Shown piece after piece: positions 1 to 6,837 of a DNA stretch of 64,000 nt. This DNA is from an uncultured Bacteroidales bacterium (lineage in GTDB: Bacteria; Bacteroidota; Bacteroidia; Bacteroidales; Bacteroidaceae): positions 1-64,000 of the forward strand of contig CACYQI010000003.1 of NCBI GenBank assembly GCA_902776455.1, in the 5' to 3' direction. The notes under the pieces were generated by a model. It had not been told where the DNA came from. It did no database searches and saw only the letters and a list, made by a program, of their open reading frames with translations. A program made the translations under genes and the position numbers. Positions within the stretch are counted from its first letter, which is position 1. Each line of letters starts with the position of its first letter.

Positions 1-574
1 ACTTGGTCAACGCCGTAGGTGGCAAGACACGACTTATTATAACCGAGAATAAGCCGAAACGTAATATCACGAAGGACAGCAATCCGAACCATACCAACGA
101 GCTTTTCTTCAGGATCAGGCCTGTCATGCTGACCGCAACAGCCAGCAAGGTGAGGATAGTAGGCGTTATGTGCATCCCAGCATAAAGAAAGACCTCAGGA
201 CTCTCATAGTGTTGCAAAACGATATTCCACACGGTAGCAATAACGACATAAACAAGGGCAAAAGCCAAGGTGGTGTACCAAGTCTTCCTGACCAACGTGC
301 CTACAAAGTTCTCAGGGACAGGCACGCGATTCCTGTTGATGCGCTTCATCACCAGCCAGATAACGACAGGCAAGGCGAACCAAAGCAAATGAAAAAGAGG
401 TGTCCAAGTAAGATAGTTGGCACATGCCACGACGACGGCCGTTATCATCGTCGTCAAACCCGACACGAAAAGCCACTCCCCCGTATCCTTCGACACGGCT
501 CGGCGACTCTTTTCAAGTTGTTCGGTGATAATCTCAAGACTGCGCTCGGCAGTCAGATCCATGTTTTCTTCCAT
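1..574 (-). CDS. Membrane protein of unknown function, C-terminus beyond window
   Basis: An open minus-strand frame starts at the ATG complementary to 572-574 and runs without a stop off the left edge, giving about 191 residues (starting MEENMDLTAERSLEII). A charged N-terminal segment of about 30 residues is followed by roughly five hydrophobic segments (about residues 34-57, 60-76, 98-118, 129-155 and 160-180). It resembles a Bacteroidales family of uncharacterised integral membrane proteins that I recall with the same 'MDL.AERSLEII' start, often encoded beside a small winged-helix regulator, which would lie outside this window. A good promoter lies about 65 bp upstream and AGGAAA precedes the start. 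The function is unknown. Confidence 0.8.
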   Translation of the reverse strand, partial: MEENMDLTAERSLEIITEQLEKSRRAVSKDTGEWLFVSGLTTMITAVVVACANYLTWTPLFHLLWFALPVVIWLVMKRINRNRVPVPENFVGTLVRKTWYTTLAFALVYVVIATVWNIVLQHYESPEVFLYAGMHITPTILTLLAVAVSMTGLILKKSSLVWFGLLSFVILRFGLFSVIISRVLPPTALTK

Positions 575-637
575 AGTTTCCTGTTTTAAGTGGTTATTAT
601 TAAAGTGTTTCGACGCATTTCATAGCGTTCGACGATG

Positions 638-669
638 CAAAGGTAAACAAGTTTATAACATAAACCAAA
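638..669 (-). promoter_or_regulatory. Bacteroidetes-type promoter for the partial membrane protein gene
   Basis: On the minus strand TTTG (complement of 666-669) lies 20 bp upstream of TACCTTTG (complement of 638-645). This matches the -33/-7 consensus of the Bacteroidetes primary sigma factor. The start codon at 574 is about 60 bp downstream. Confidence 0.75.
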
Positions 670-714
670 CGTTTTACAAGAAATCTTTCGATTTGTTGCA
701 TCTTTTAACATTTC

Positions 715-750
715 AATTTTCTATTTTCAATTTTATTTCGTATCTTTGCA
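715..750 (+). promoter_or_regulatory. Promoter upstream of superoxide dismutase
   Basis: TATCTTTGCA at 741-750 matches the Bacteroidetes -7 box; the -33 box is weak. It gives a long leader (about 220 nt) to the dismutase gene, and that leader contains the palindromic repeat at 779-951. Confidence 0.6.
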
Positions 751-778
751 GGCGAAACACTATATAAATATAATTATA

Positions 779-951
779 GGGAGTTATGTGATGGAGTTAA
801 ATAGGAAGTTATGCGCTTCGCGCAGGAAGTAAAGCCAAGATATTGGCTGGACGATAGCTCTGGACGCTGTTGGCCTATAGGGTATTGTCCTTTTATAACT
901 TCCACAAGCGAAGCGAGTTTACTTCCATTTTTACTTCCGCTTTAACTTCCG
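779..951. repeat. Palindromic leader repeat, family D, copy 1
   Basis: An imperfect palindrome. The left side has GGAGTTA, GGAAGTTATGCGCTTCGCGC and GGAAGTAAA; the right side has ATAACTTCC, AAGCGAAGCGAG, TTTACTTCC and TTAACTTCC. An inner pair GGACGATAGC / GGTATTGTCC also matches. A second copy with the same order of blocks lies at 62411-62571. Both copies sit just upstream of a start codon (sodB here, the second SNF transporter there), so both would be transcribed as 5' leader hairpins. Confidence 0.75.
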
Positions 952-977
952 AAAGCAGAATATAAATATAATAAGGT

Positions 978-1565
978 ATGGGAAAGTTTAGTTTGATGGC
1001 ATTGCCCTACGAGGCAGATGCCCTGCAGCCAGTCATCAGTAAGGACACGATTGGTTTTCATCATGGCAAGCATTTGGCCGCCTACGTCAGTAACCTCAAC
1101 GCCCTTTTGCCCGGCAGCGGACTGGAAGAGGCGAGTCTCGAGGAGATTGTCCTCAAGGCAAGCGGTGGCATCCTCAACAACGCGGGACAGATTTTGAACC
1201 ACGAACTCTACTTCAGCCAATTTGCTCCTCAGCCGACGAAGGCAGAGCCGACAGGTGCATTGGCTGAGGGCATTAAGAGGGATTTCGGTTCGTTCGAGGC
1301 TTTCAAGGACGAGTTTCAGAAGAAAGGAGCAAGCCTCTTCGGCTCGGGTTGGGTGTGGCTCTCGGCAGACAAGGACGGCAAACTTGTCATCACGCAAGAG
1401 CAAAATGCCGCCAATCCCGTTCAAAAAGGCCTAAAACCGCTCTTGACCTTCGACGTTTGGGAACATGCCTATTACCTCGATTACCAGAATCGTCGGCCCG
1501 ATCATCTCGCCGCGCTTTGGCAAATCGTTGACTGGAACGTCGTTGAGGGAAGAATGAAAAAATGA
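978..1565 (+). CDS. sodB: Superoxide dismutase (Fe/Mn family)
   Basis: A 195-residue cytoplasmic iron/manganese superoxide dismutase that converts superoxide to hydrogen peroxide and oxygen. Aligning by eye with E. coli SodB places the metal ligands at His28 (FHHGKH), His75 (NHELY), Asp159 and His163 (DVWEHAYY). The full N-terminal hairpin and C-terminal alpha/beta domains are present and the length is normal. The start MGKFSLMALPY matches the family start. The gene appears monocistronic, with a promoter near 741 and a structured leader between. Fe versus Mn (or cambialistic) use cannot be decided from the motifs alone. Confidence 0.95.
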   Translation: MGKFSLMALPYEADALQPVISKDTIGFHHGKHLAAYVSNLNALLPGSGLEEASLEEIVLKASGGILNNAGQILNHELYFSQFAPQPTKAEPTGALAEGIKRDFGSFEAFKDEFQKKGASLFGSGWVWLSADKDGKLVITQEQNAANPVQKGLKPLLTFDVWEHAYYLDYQNRRPDHLAALWQIVDWNVVEGRMKK

Positions 1566-1596
1566 AAAATGAAAGAATGAAAAAATGAAAAGACCT

Positions 1597-2035
1597 ATGG
1601 AAGAAATCAAGATATATCATTCTCTCTGGCGGATGCTGCTGCTATTTTTGGGAAGCATCCTCTTCGTCTGTGGCGGCATCTACATCCTCCACATGCACAA
1701 GAACGTGTATCATCTGGTTGTGGGATGGGTCAGTATCTTGTTCTTCGGCTGCTGCGGCATCGTGTTGCTCTGGTCGTTCCTGAAGGAAAGGCTCTTCGAC
1801 CAGCCTCACCTGACCATCAACGACGAGGGAATCTCCTACCGAGGAATGAAGACGTGGCACGTCCGCTTTGCCGACGTCGCGTCCTTCGATGGAGGACGCC
1901 AGCATCTTCGGCCGCCTCTTCCGTTCCATGAACAAGCACCTCATCAATGCCCAGGAGTCTATCTCCGTTGTTGACATCAGCATGAAGGCTGGCGAATTAT
2001 GCGACATACTGAACCAAAGACTCAGACGCGCCTGA
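1597..2035 (+). pseudogene. STM3941-family membrane protein, frameshifted with internal deletion
   Basis: The first frame (start 1585 or, by family resemblance, 1597 MEEIKIYHS) gives two hydrophobic segments and a C-terminal domain typical of STM3941-like proteins up to 'VRFADVASFD' near 1890. The expected continuation is then found in another frame: MEDASIFGRLF... to ...DILNQRLRRA with a stop at 2033-2035. The join suggests loss of roughly 20-25 codons plus a frameshift. The original frame runs on to an unrelated tail ending at 1974. The 3' end overlaps the next gene. A run of AATGAAA-type heptamers precedes it at 1558-1583. Confidence 0.8.
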
Positions 2036-2793
2036 CGGCAGAGGACGTCATCGCCTTCCTTGAATCGCAAAGGAACGAGGAGCAACGCCGAATCCTCATG
2101 CGTTTCTTCAAGACCGGAAAAGGCGAGTACGGCGAAGGCGACGAGTTCCTCGGCCTGAAAGTTCCGCAGACGCGGGAAGTCGTCAAAGCCGTCTGGAAGG
2201 ACTTTCCCCTGGAGGAAGTGCCTATGCTGCTGATGAATCGCTGGCACGAGGTACGCCTTTGCGGCCTGCTCATCCTTGTGGAGAAGTTCGAGAGCCTTGC
2301 GACAAAACGTCTCACAAATGACGAGGATGCCATTCGTGCCCGTGATAACATTTTGATAATGTACCTCGAGCATGCCGACAGAGCCAACAACTGGGACCTC
2401 GTTGACCTGTCTGTCCACAAGATACTGGGTGCTTGGCTGTTGCTTCCCTCACGCCTCGGCGACAGAGACTACAAGATAGCGCTCCTCGACTCGCTTGCCC
2501 ATAGCGACAACCTCTGGAAGCAAAGGATGAGCATCGTCTGCACTTGGAAGACGACGCAGCAGGGCGACCCGTTCTGGTGCCTGCGCTATGCCGAGATGCA
2601 CCTCCAGCATCCGCACGACCTCATGCACAAAGCAGTCGGCTGGATGCTGCGCGAACTGGGCAAGAGAATCAGCATGGACATGCTCCGGGACTTCCTTTCC
2701 CTTCATGCCCACGAAATGCCGCGTACAGCCCTTCGCTACGCCATCGAGAAGATGACGGAACAGGAACGGAGGTACTGGATGCAGAAGAGATGA
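1999..2793 (+). CDS. DNA alkylation repair protein (AlkD-like, HEAT repeats)
   Basis: A 264-residue protein of the DNA alkylation repair family (PF08713). These proteins are built of HEAT-like helical repeats and excise or bind alkylated bases. The segments 'EFLGLKVPQTREV', 'HEVRLCGLLILVEKFE' and 'NNWDLVDLSVHKILG' are typical; the last contains the family's conserved Trp/Asp pair. Length is slightly above the usual 220-240 residues because of the N-terminus. The chosen ATG overlaps the broken upstream gene by 37 bp. A start a few codons later is possible, but no later ATG precedes the conserved region except at the MRFF position (codon 35). Confidence 0.85.
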   Translation: MRHTEPKTQTRLTAEDVIAFLESQRNEEQRRILMRFFKTGKGEYGEGDEFLGLKVPQTREVVKAVWKDFPLEEVPMLLMNRWHEVRLCGLLILVEKFESLATKRLTNDEDAIRARDNILIMYLEHADRANNWDLVDLSVHKILGAWLLLPSRLGDRDYKIALLDSLAHSDNLWKQRMSIVCTWKTTQQGDPFWCLRYAEMHLQHPHDLMHKAVGWMLRELGKRISMDMLRDFLSLHAHEMPRTALRYAIEKMTEQERRYWMQKR

Positions 2794-2817
2794 ACGCAAC
2801 GGCTGCGGATGCTGGCT

Positions 2818-2905
2818 CCGACAGCCGCAGACGCGAACCGACACCCCTCGGACAAGGCCGTCCGACAGCCGCAGACGCGAACCGACACCCCTCGGACAGG
2901 GCCGT
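2818..2905. repeat. Two tandem 44-bp direct repeats
   Basis: Units 2818-2861 and 2862-2905 begin CCGACAGCCGCAGACGCGAA and differ at only one position or so. A degenerate third start (CCGGCAGCCGCAGG) follows at 2906. They fill the spacer between the AlkD-like gene and the purH promoter. No coding role is apparent. Confidence 0.85.
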
Positions 2906-2978
2906 CCGGCAGCCGCAGGAAAAGGCCTCCGAAGGCAGGCAAGACAGTTTTTTCAAAAAAAGTGGAGCGGACATAGCA

Positions 2979-3006
2979 CTTGTTTCGCGGAAAAGTTGTA
3001 CCTTTG
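2979..3006 (+). promoter_or_regulatory. Promoter of purH-mreB-mreC
   Basis: TACCTTTG at 2999-3006 is a clear -7 box. The -33 region (CTTG at 2979-2982) is poor and slightly close. The start of the cyclohydrolase gene lies 84 bp downstream. Confidence 0.6.
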
Positions 3007-3089
3007 CATCCGCAAAGGAACGCTCGCCGGGAACCCCTCTCCCGAGAGCGGGAATTCTACGTATTCACAGCAACAACACACTCAACAAC

Positions 3090-3698
3090 ATGGCTGAAAC
3101 AAGAAAGATCAAGCGGGCATTGGTTTCCGTCTTCCACAAGGACGGGCTGGAGGACATATTGCGCACCCTTCATCAGGAAGGAGTCGAACTCCTCTCTACG
3201 GGCGGCACCCAGGCATTCATCGAGAGTCTCGGCATTCCTTGCCGCAAAGTGGAGGACGTAACGACCTACCCCAGCATCCTGGGCGGCAGAGTCAAGACGC
3301 TGCACCCGAAGGTGTTCGGCGGCATCCTCGGACGTCGCGAGAACGAAGGCGACAGGCAGCAGATGCAGCAGTACGACATTCCGGACATCGACCTCGTCAT
3401 CGTCGATCTCTATCCCTTCGAGGACACCGTGGCATCGGGGGCAAGCGAGGCAGACATCATCGAGAAGATAGACATCGGCGGCATCAGCCTCATCCGAGCC
3501 GCAGCCAAGAACTTCCGCGACGTCATCATTGTGCCCTCGAAGGCTGAGTACAAGCCTCTGCTCGACCTCCTCAAGCAGAAAGGAGCACAAAGCGAGTTGG
3601 ACGACCGCCGATGGTTCGCTACACGTGCCTTCGCAGTCAGCAGCCACTACGACACAGCCATACACCAGTGGTTCAGCCTCTCCCCTGCCCTCTCGTGA
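3090..3698 (+). CDS. purH: IMP cyclohydrolase domain only (PurH N-terminal half)
   Basis: The 202 residues match the IMP cyclohydrolase (MGS-like) half of bifunctional PurH: 'ALVSVFHKDGLEDI', 'STGGT', 'GRVKTLHPKVFGGIL', 'VDLYPFE' and 'EKIDIGGISLIRAAAKN'. This half closes FAICAR to IMP, the last step of purine synthesis. Bacteroidales PurH is normally about 507 residues with a C-terminal AICAR transformylase. Here the protein stops just after 'SHYDTAIHQWFS' with tail LSPALS, and mreB begins 66 bp later, so the transformylase is absent. The stop falls in CCCTGCCCTCTCGTGAAGGG, which resembles the family-A repeats. Either the enzyme is split in this organism or the gene is truncated. Confidence 0.85.
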   Translation: MAETRKIKRALVSVFHKDGLEDILRTLHQEGVELLSTGGTQAFIESLGIPCRKVEDVTTYPSILGGRVKTLHPKVFGGILGRRENEGDRQQMQQYDIPDIDLVIVDLYPFEDTVASGASEADIIEKIDIGGISLIRAAAKNFRDVIIVPSKAEYKPLLDLLKQKGAQSELDDRRWFATRAFAVSSHYDTAIHQWFSLSPALS

Positions 3699-3764
3699 AG
3701 GGAAGGGTGCAACGCCCATCAAACAAATCGTAAATCGTAAATCGTTAAATAGTAAATTACACAG

Positions 3765-4784
3765 ATGAACTGGTTTTCCCTAAATAAAGAAATAGCGATG
3801 GACCTTGGCACGGCCAACACCATCATCATCTGCGACGGCAAGATTGTGGTCGATGAGCCAAGCGTTGTCGCCCTCGACCGCCGTACAGAGCGCATGATTG
3901 CTGTAGGCGACAAGGCCAAGATGATGTACGAAAAGACCAACCCCGACATACGCACCATCCGCCCCTTGCGCGATGGTGTGATAGCCGACTTCAATGCCTG
4001 CGAGCAGATGATGCGCGGCCTCATCAAGATGGTTCACTCGGGGAATCGTCTCTTCTCGCCTTCGCTGAAGATGGTCATCGGCGTGCCAAGCGGAAGCACC
4101 GAAGTGGAGCTTCGTGCCGTCCGCGACAGCGCCGAGCATGCAGGAGGCCGCGAGGTCTATCTCATCTTCGAGCCGATGGCAGCAGCCATAGGCATCGGCC
4201 TCGACGTGCTTGCCCCTGAAGGCAACATGATAGTCGATATAGGAGGCGGCAGCACGGAGATTGCCGTCATCTCGCTCGGCGGCATCGTGGCCGACAAGAG
4301 TCTGCGCGTGGCAGGCGACGAACTGACGGCAGACATCCAGGAATACATGAGCCGGCAGCACAACGTCAAGGTCAGCGAACGCATGGCAGAACGCATCAAG
4401 ATACACGTCGGCGCGGCAATGACGGACTTAGGCGAGGACGCACCCGAAGACTATGTTGTTCACGGACCGAACCGCATCACAGCAATGCCGATGGAAGTTC
4501 CTGTCTGCTATCAGGAGATAGCGCATTGCCTGGAGAAGACCATCGCGAAGATCGAGACCGCTGTCCTCAGCGCCCTCGAGGAGACACCGCCCGAACTCTA
4601 TGCCGACATCGTGAAGAACGGCATCTGGCTCACCGGCGGCGGTGCTTTGCTCAGAGGCCTGGCAAAGCGTCTCACCGATAAAATCAACATCGAGTTCCAC
4701 GTGGCCGACGACCCGCTGCACAGCGTGGCCAAGGGTACCGGCGTGGCGCTGAAGAACATCAACAACTTCGCGTTCCTGATGTAA
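3765..4784 (+). CDS. mreB: Rod shape-determining protein MreB
   Basis: A 339-residue bacterial actin. It shows the phosphate-1 motif DLGTANT (residues 13-19), 'GVPSGSTEVE', 'EPMAAAIGIGL', the phosphate-2 motif VDIGGGSTEIAV and the C-terminal 'LTGGGALLRGL'. It polymerises under the inner membrane and positions the elongasome that inserts lateral cell-wall peptidoglycan. The length is normal. It lies between the purH remnant and mreC on one strand and is presumably co-transcribed with them. The spacer before it holds the heptamer run AAATCGTAAATCGTAAATCG. Confidence 0.97.
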   Translation: MNWFSLNKEIAMDLGTANTIIICDGKIVVDEPSVVALDRRTERMIAVGDKAKMMYEKTNPDIRTIRPLRDGVIADFNACEQMMRGLIKMVHSGNRLFSPSLKMVIGVPSGSTEVELRAVRDSAEHAGGREVYLIFEPMAAAIGIGLDVLAPEGNMIVDIGGGSTEIAVISLGGIVADKSLRVAGDELTADIQEYMSRQHNVKVSERMAERIKIHVGAAMTDLGEDAPEDYVVHGPNRITAMPMEVPVCYQEIAHCLEKTIAKIETAVLSALEETPPELYADIVKNGIWLTGGGALLRGLAKRLTDKINIEFHVADDPLHSVAKGTGVALKNINNFAFLM

Positions 4785-4834
4785 CCTGAGGGAAAATCCC
4801 CTGCCCCCTAGCTCTCTGACCTCCGACCCCCAAG

Positions 4835-5686
4835 ATGCACGATTTCATCGAGCGCATAACAGCCTACCTCCACTGGGCACTCTTCCTCCTCATGGAAGTG
4901 TTCAGTGGATTCCTGCTTTTCCAATACAACCATTATCAGGGCAGCGTCTGGTTTACCCAGGCCAACATTGTAGTGGCCAAGGTTCACGAATGGGAGGCGG
5001 AAGCACTCGCATACCTGCGGATGCCCGCCGAGAATGCCGCCCTCGTCCGCCGCAACATTATCCTGCAGCACAACCTCGACGTGCTGAGGCATCAACAGGA
5101 CCTTCTATCCCCCTCCAAGCCTACTCGAGGGAAGGCTTACAGTTCCTCCTCGGCAGAGTTAGAGGGGGGCGACTTCACCCTCATCCCTGCACAGATTATT
5201 GACAATAGTGTCCGCAAGCGCGACAACATGATAGTCATCAATGCAGGCAGCAGCGACGGGGTCGAGCCGGAGATGGGTGTCGTCAGCGGCACAGGCGTCG
5301 TCGGCATCGTCAGCGCTGTCACGCAGCATCATGCCCTCGTCATGTCCATCCTCAACAGCAACAGCAGCATCAGTTGCCGCCTGCGAGGGACGGAATACTT
5401 CGGTTATCTGAAGTGGAAAGGCGGCAGGCCATTGAGGGCATGCATGGACGACGTGCCGCGCCACGCCCGCATCAAGAAAGGCGACATCGTAGAGACAAGC
5501 GGCTTCAGCAACGTCTTCCCTGCCGGCATCTTCCTTGGCAAAGTTGCCGAGGTGAAGAACAGTAGCGACGGACTCGCCTACGAGCTTGAGATTCTCCTAA
5601 GCACCGACCTCTCCAACATCCGCCACGTCAACGTCATCTCCAACAACATCAAGGCAGAACTCGACTCCTTGCGAATGGCGAAATAA
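4835..5686 (+). CDS. mreC: Rod shape-determining protein MreC
   Basis: A 283-residue periplasmic elongasome scaffold with an N-terminal transmembrane anchor (about residues 12-32), a helical linker, and the beta-sandwich core: 'AQIIDNSVRKRDNMIVINAGSSDGVEPEMGVV', 'GVVGIVS', 'GDIVETSG..NVFPAGIFLGKV'. It sits 50 bp after mreB. Residues about 91-112 (LSPSKPTRGKAYSSSSAELEGG) fall between linker and core and are encoded by a CCCCCTC...GAGGGGG sequence resembling the family-A repeats, so they are probably an in-frame insert. Unusually, mreD, mrdA (PBP2) and rodA do not follow; the next 1.1 kb is repeats. Confidence 0.93.
   Translation: MHDFIERITAYLHWALFLLMEVFSGFLLFQYNHYQGSVWFTQANIVVAKVHEWEAEALAYLRMPAENAALVRRNIILQHNLDVLRHQQDLLSPSKPTRGKAYSSSSAELEGGDFTLIPAQIIDNSVRKRDNMIVINAGSSDGVEPEMGVVSGTGVVGIVSAVTQHHALVMSILNSNSSISCRLRGTEYFGYLKWKGGRPLRACMDDVPRHARIKKGDIVETSGFSNVFPAGIFLGKVAEVKNSSDGLAYELEILLSTDLSNIRHVNVISNNIKAELDSLRMAK
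5104..5170. repeat. Probable in-frame family-A-like insert within mreC
   Basis: CCCCCTCCAAGCCT at the left and AGTTAGAGGGGGG at the right have an inner AAGCCT...AGGCTT pair. Composition and order (CCCTC...TTAGAGGGG) resemble the better-preserved copies in deaD and rmlD. The reading frame stays open and encodes a low-complexity stretch between coiled linker and core of MreC. Confidence 0.5.
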
Positions 5687-5691
5687 CTTAT

Positions 5692-6010
5692 ATTGTCGTC
5701 CGCTAAAAAAGCGCCGAGGGCGCGAAAGAACACAGACGGGGGTGAAACCCCCAGCACAGGAACATCAACAAAACAAAAGCCCCGAAAGGGCGACAGAATA
5801 TCTAACTTGTTCGATAACAACTTGCTTAGGTCTCTGTCGCCTCGTCGGGGCTTTTTCTGTCGTTGCAACATTACTGGGGGTTTCACCCCCGTCTGTGGTC
5901 TTTCGTCTCTTCGAGACTTTAGCCAAGCCCTCATAAGCTGCTTTTCGTCAGATATACCGATGAATAAGAACCTATATAGAAGATGAAAAAATCTTTCATC
6001 GGACACCAAT
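5692..6010. mobile_element. MITE-like palindromic element, family C, copy 1
   Basis: A 319-bp non-coding element. The left end is ATTGTCGTCCGCTAAA; the right end ...CATCGGACACCAAT is its inverted complement with mismatches. It contains nested stems: GCGCCGAGGGCGC; CACAGACGGGGGT pairing with ACCCCCGTCTGTG; and AAGCCCCGAAAGGGCGACAGA pairing with TCTGTCGCC..GGGGCTT. Four more copies occur at 6323-6598, 26558-26876, 31488-31807 and 55167-55484. The near-constant length and terminal inverted repeats suggest a non-autonomous transposable element. The short frames within it are not taken as genes. Confidence 0.8.
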
Positions 6011-6095
6011 AAAATAACTTATTGATTGCCAGCCTCCCCCGCGCTAAAGAGACATGGCCCTAAACGCTTCCCCTGGGAACAGGGCAAGGGGTACC

Positions 6096-6187
6096 GTTTT
6101 ACGCTCCGTGGAGCATCGGCTTACGCTCCACGGAGAAAAGGCTTACGCTCCACGGAGCATCGGCCCGCGCTCCACGGAGCGTAAAAC
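6096..6187. repeat. CTCCACGGAG array, family B, copy 1
   Basis: Four units of about 23-25 bp, each centred on the palindrome CTCCACGGAG (first unit CTCCGTGGAG) and separated by AGCATCGGCTTACG-type linkers. The whole array is bounded by GTTTTACGCTCC and its inverted copy GGAGCGTAAAAC. It lies in a gene-free stretch downstream of mreC. Like the other family-B arrays it is downstream of gene ends, never inside a gene. Confidence 0.85.
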
Positions 6188-6322
6188 CACCCCCTCAGAG
6201 GGTACACTTCACAGCACCTGTGGCAGGAGATTTTCACCACTGCATGCTTGGCAAAGTCTCGAAGAGTCGAAAGAACACAGACGGGGGTGAACCCCCCGGT
6301 AGGATTGCAAAACAAAAGAAGT

Positions 6323-6598
6323 ATTACTGTCCGAGGGAAAAGCGCCGAAGGCGCGAAAGACCACAGACGGGGGTGTTCTCCGCCTGCGCCTGAGCGAAGC
6401 GAAGAACCCCCGGGACAAGCACATTAACAAAACTAAGCCCCGAAGGGGTGACAGAATATCTAACTTGTTCGATAACAACTTGCTTAGGTCTCTGTCGCCC
6501 CCTCGGGGCTTTCACTTTCGTTGTATCATTACCGGGGGTTAACACCCCCGTCTGTGGTCTCTCGCGCCTTCGGCGCTTATTTAGCGGACAAAAACAAT
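6323..6598. mobile_element. MITE-like palindromic element, family C, copy 2 (shorter), plus fragment upstream
   Basis: Ends are ATTACTGTCCGAGGG and CGGACAAAAACAAT. The interior carries the same stems as copy 1, but the right end is replaced by a mirror of the left (GCGCCTTCGGCGCTTATTTAGCGGACA), making it almost a perfect palindrome of 276 bp. A partial copy (GACTTTGC-like to CAGACGGGGGTGAACCCCC) lies at about 6240-6322. A 29-nt insert interrupts it at 6376-6404. Confidence 0.75.
6376..6404. repeat. ~30-nt mini-insert before AACCCCC, copy 1
   Basis: Where other family-C copies read GGGGGTGAAACCCCC or GGGGGTGAACCCCC, this one reads GGGGGTG, then 29 nt beginning TTCTCCGCC and ending TGAGCGAAGCGAAG, then AACCCCC. 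The same 30-nt motif (start TTCCGGC, same end) interrupts tRNA-derived sequence at 32134-32163 and 32245-32274, again directly before AACCCCC. Confidence 0.7.
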
Positions 6599-6835
6599 CC
6601 TCAATCCGTTTAATCCGTGTAATCCGTTGTTTTATAACTCCCTCCGCATTCGCAATCAGAGCGCAATCCGTGGCCGAATCATTCAGCCCCAATCCGTGTA
6701 ATCCGTGCAATCCGTGGTTTTATAACTCCCTCCACATTCGCAATCAGAGTGCAATCCGTGGCCGAATCATTCAGCACCAATCCGTTAAATCCGTGTAATC
6801 CGTTGTTTTATAATAGTGCAATTCGTAGTCGGAAG
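6599..6835. repeat. AATCCGT-based tandem repeats
   Basis: Two ~115-bp units each contain 'ATAACTCCCTCC.CATTCGCAATCAGAG.GCAATCCGTGGCCGAATCATTCAGC' (positions about 6632-6690 and 6720-6778). They are separated by iterated TAATCCGTG-type 9-10-mers. No reading frame of interest is seen. They fill the space between the family-C elements and the patatin gene. Confidence 0.8.
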
Positions 6836-6837
6836 AG

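Noticed and set aside
2544-3089. Long N-terminal extension of the IMP cyclohydrolase frame
   Set aside because: It overlaps the AlkD-like gene and the promoter; the family start is MAETRKIK at 3090.
5693-6009. Short open frames within the family-C elements on both strands (also at 6448, 26439, 31621 and 55282)
   Set aside because: They recur in several frames and both strands of a non-coding palindrome, with no start-site context; they are by-products of the repeat.
6096-6187. Possible CRISPR array (regular ~23-bp repeats, also at 12112, 26346, 31196 and 37735)
   Set aside because: The units are contiguous with no unique spacers of 25-45 bp and no cas genes nearby; each unit is a short palindrome plus constant linker.
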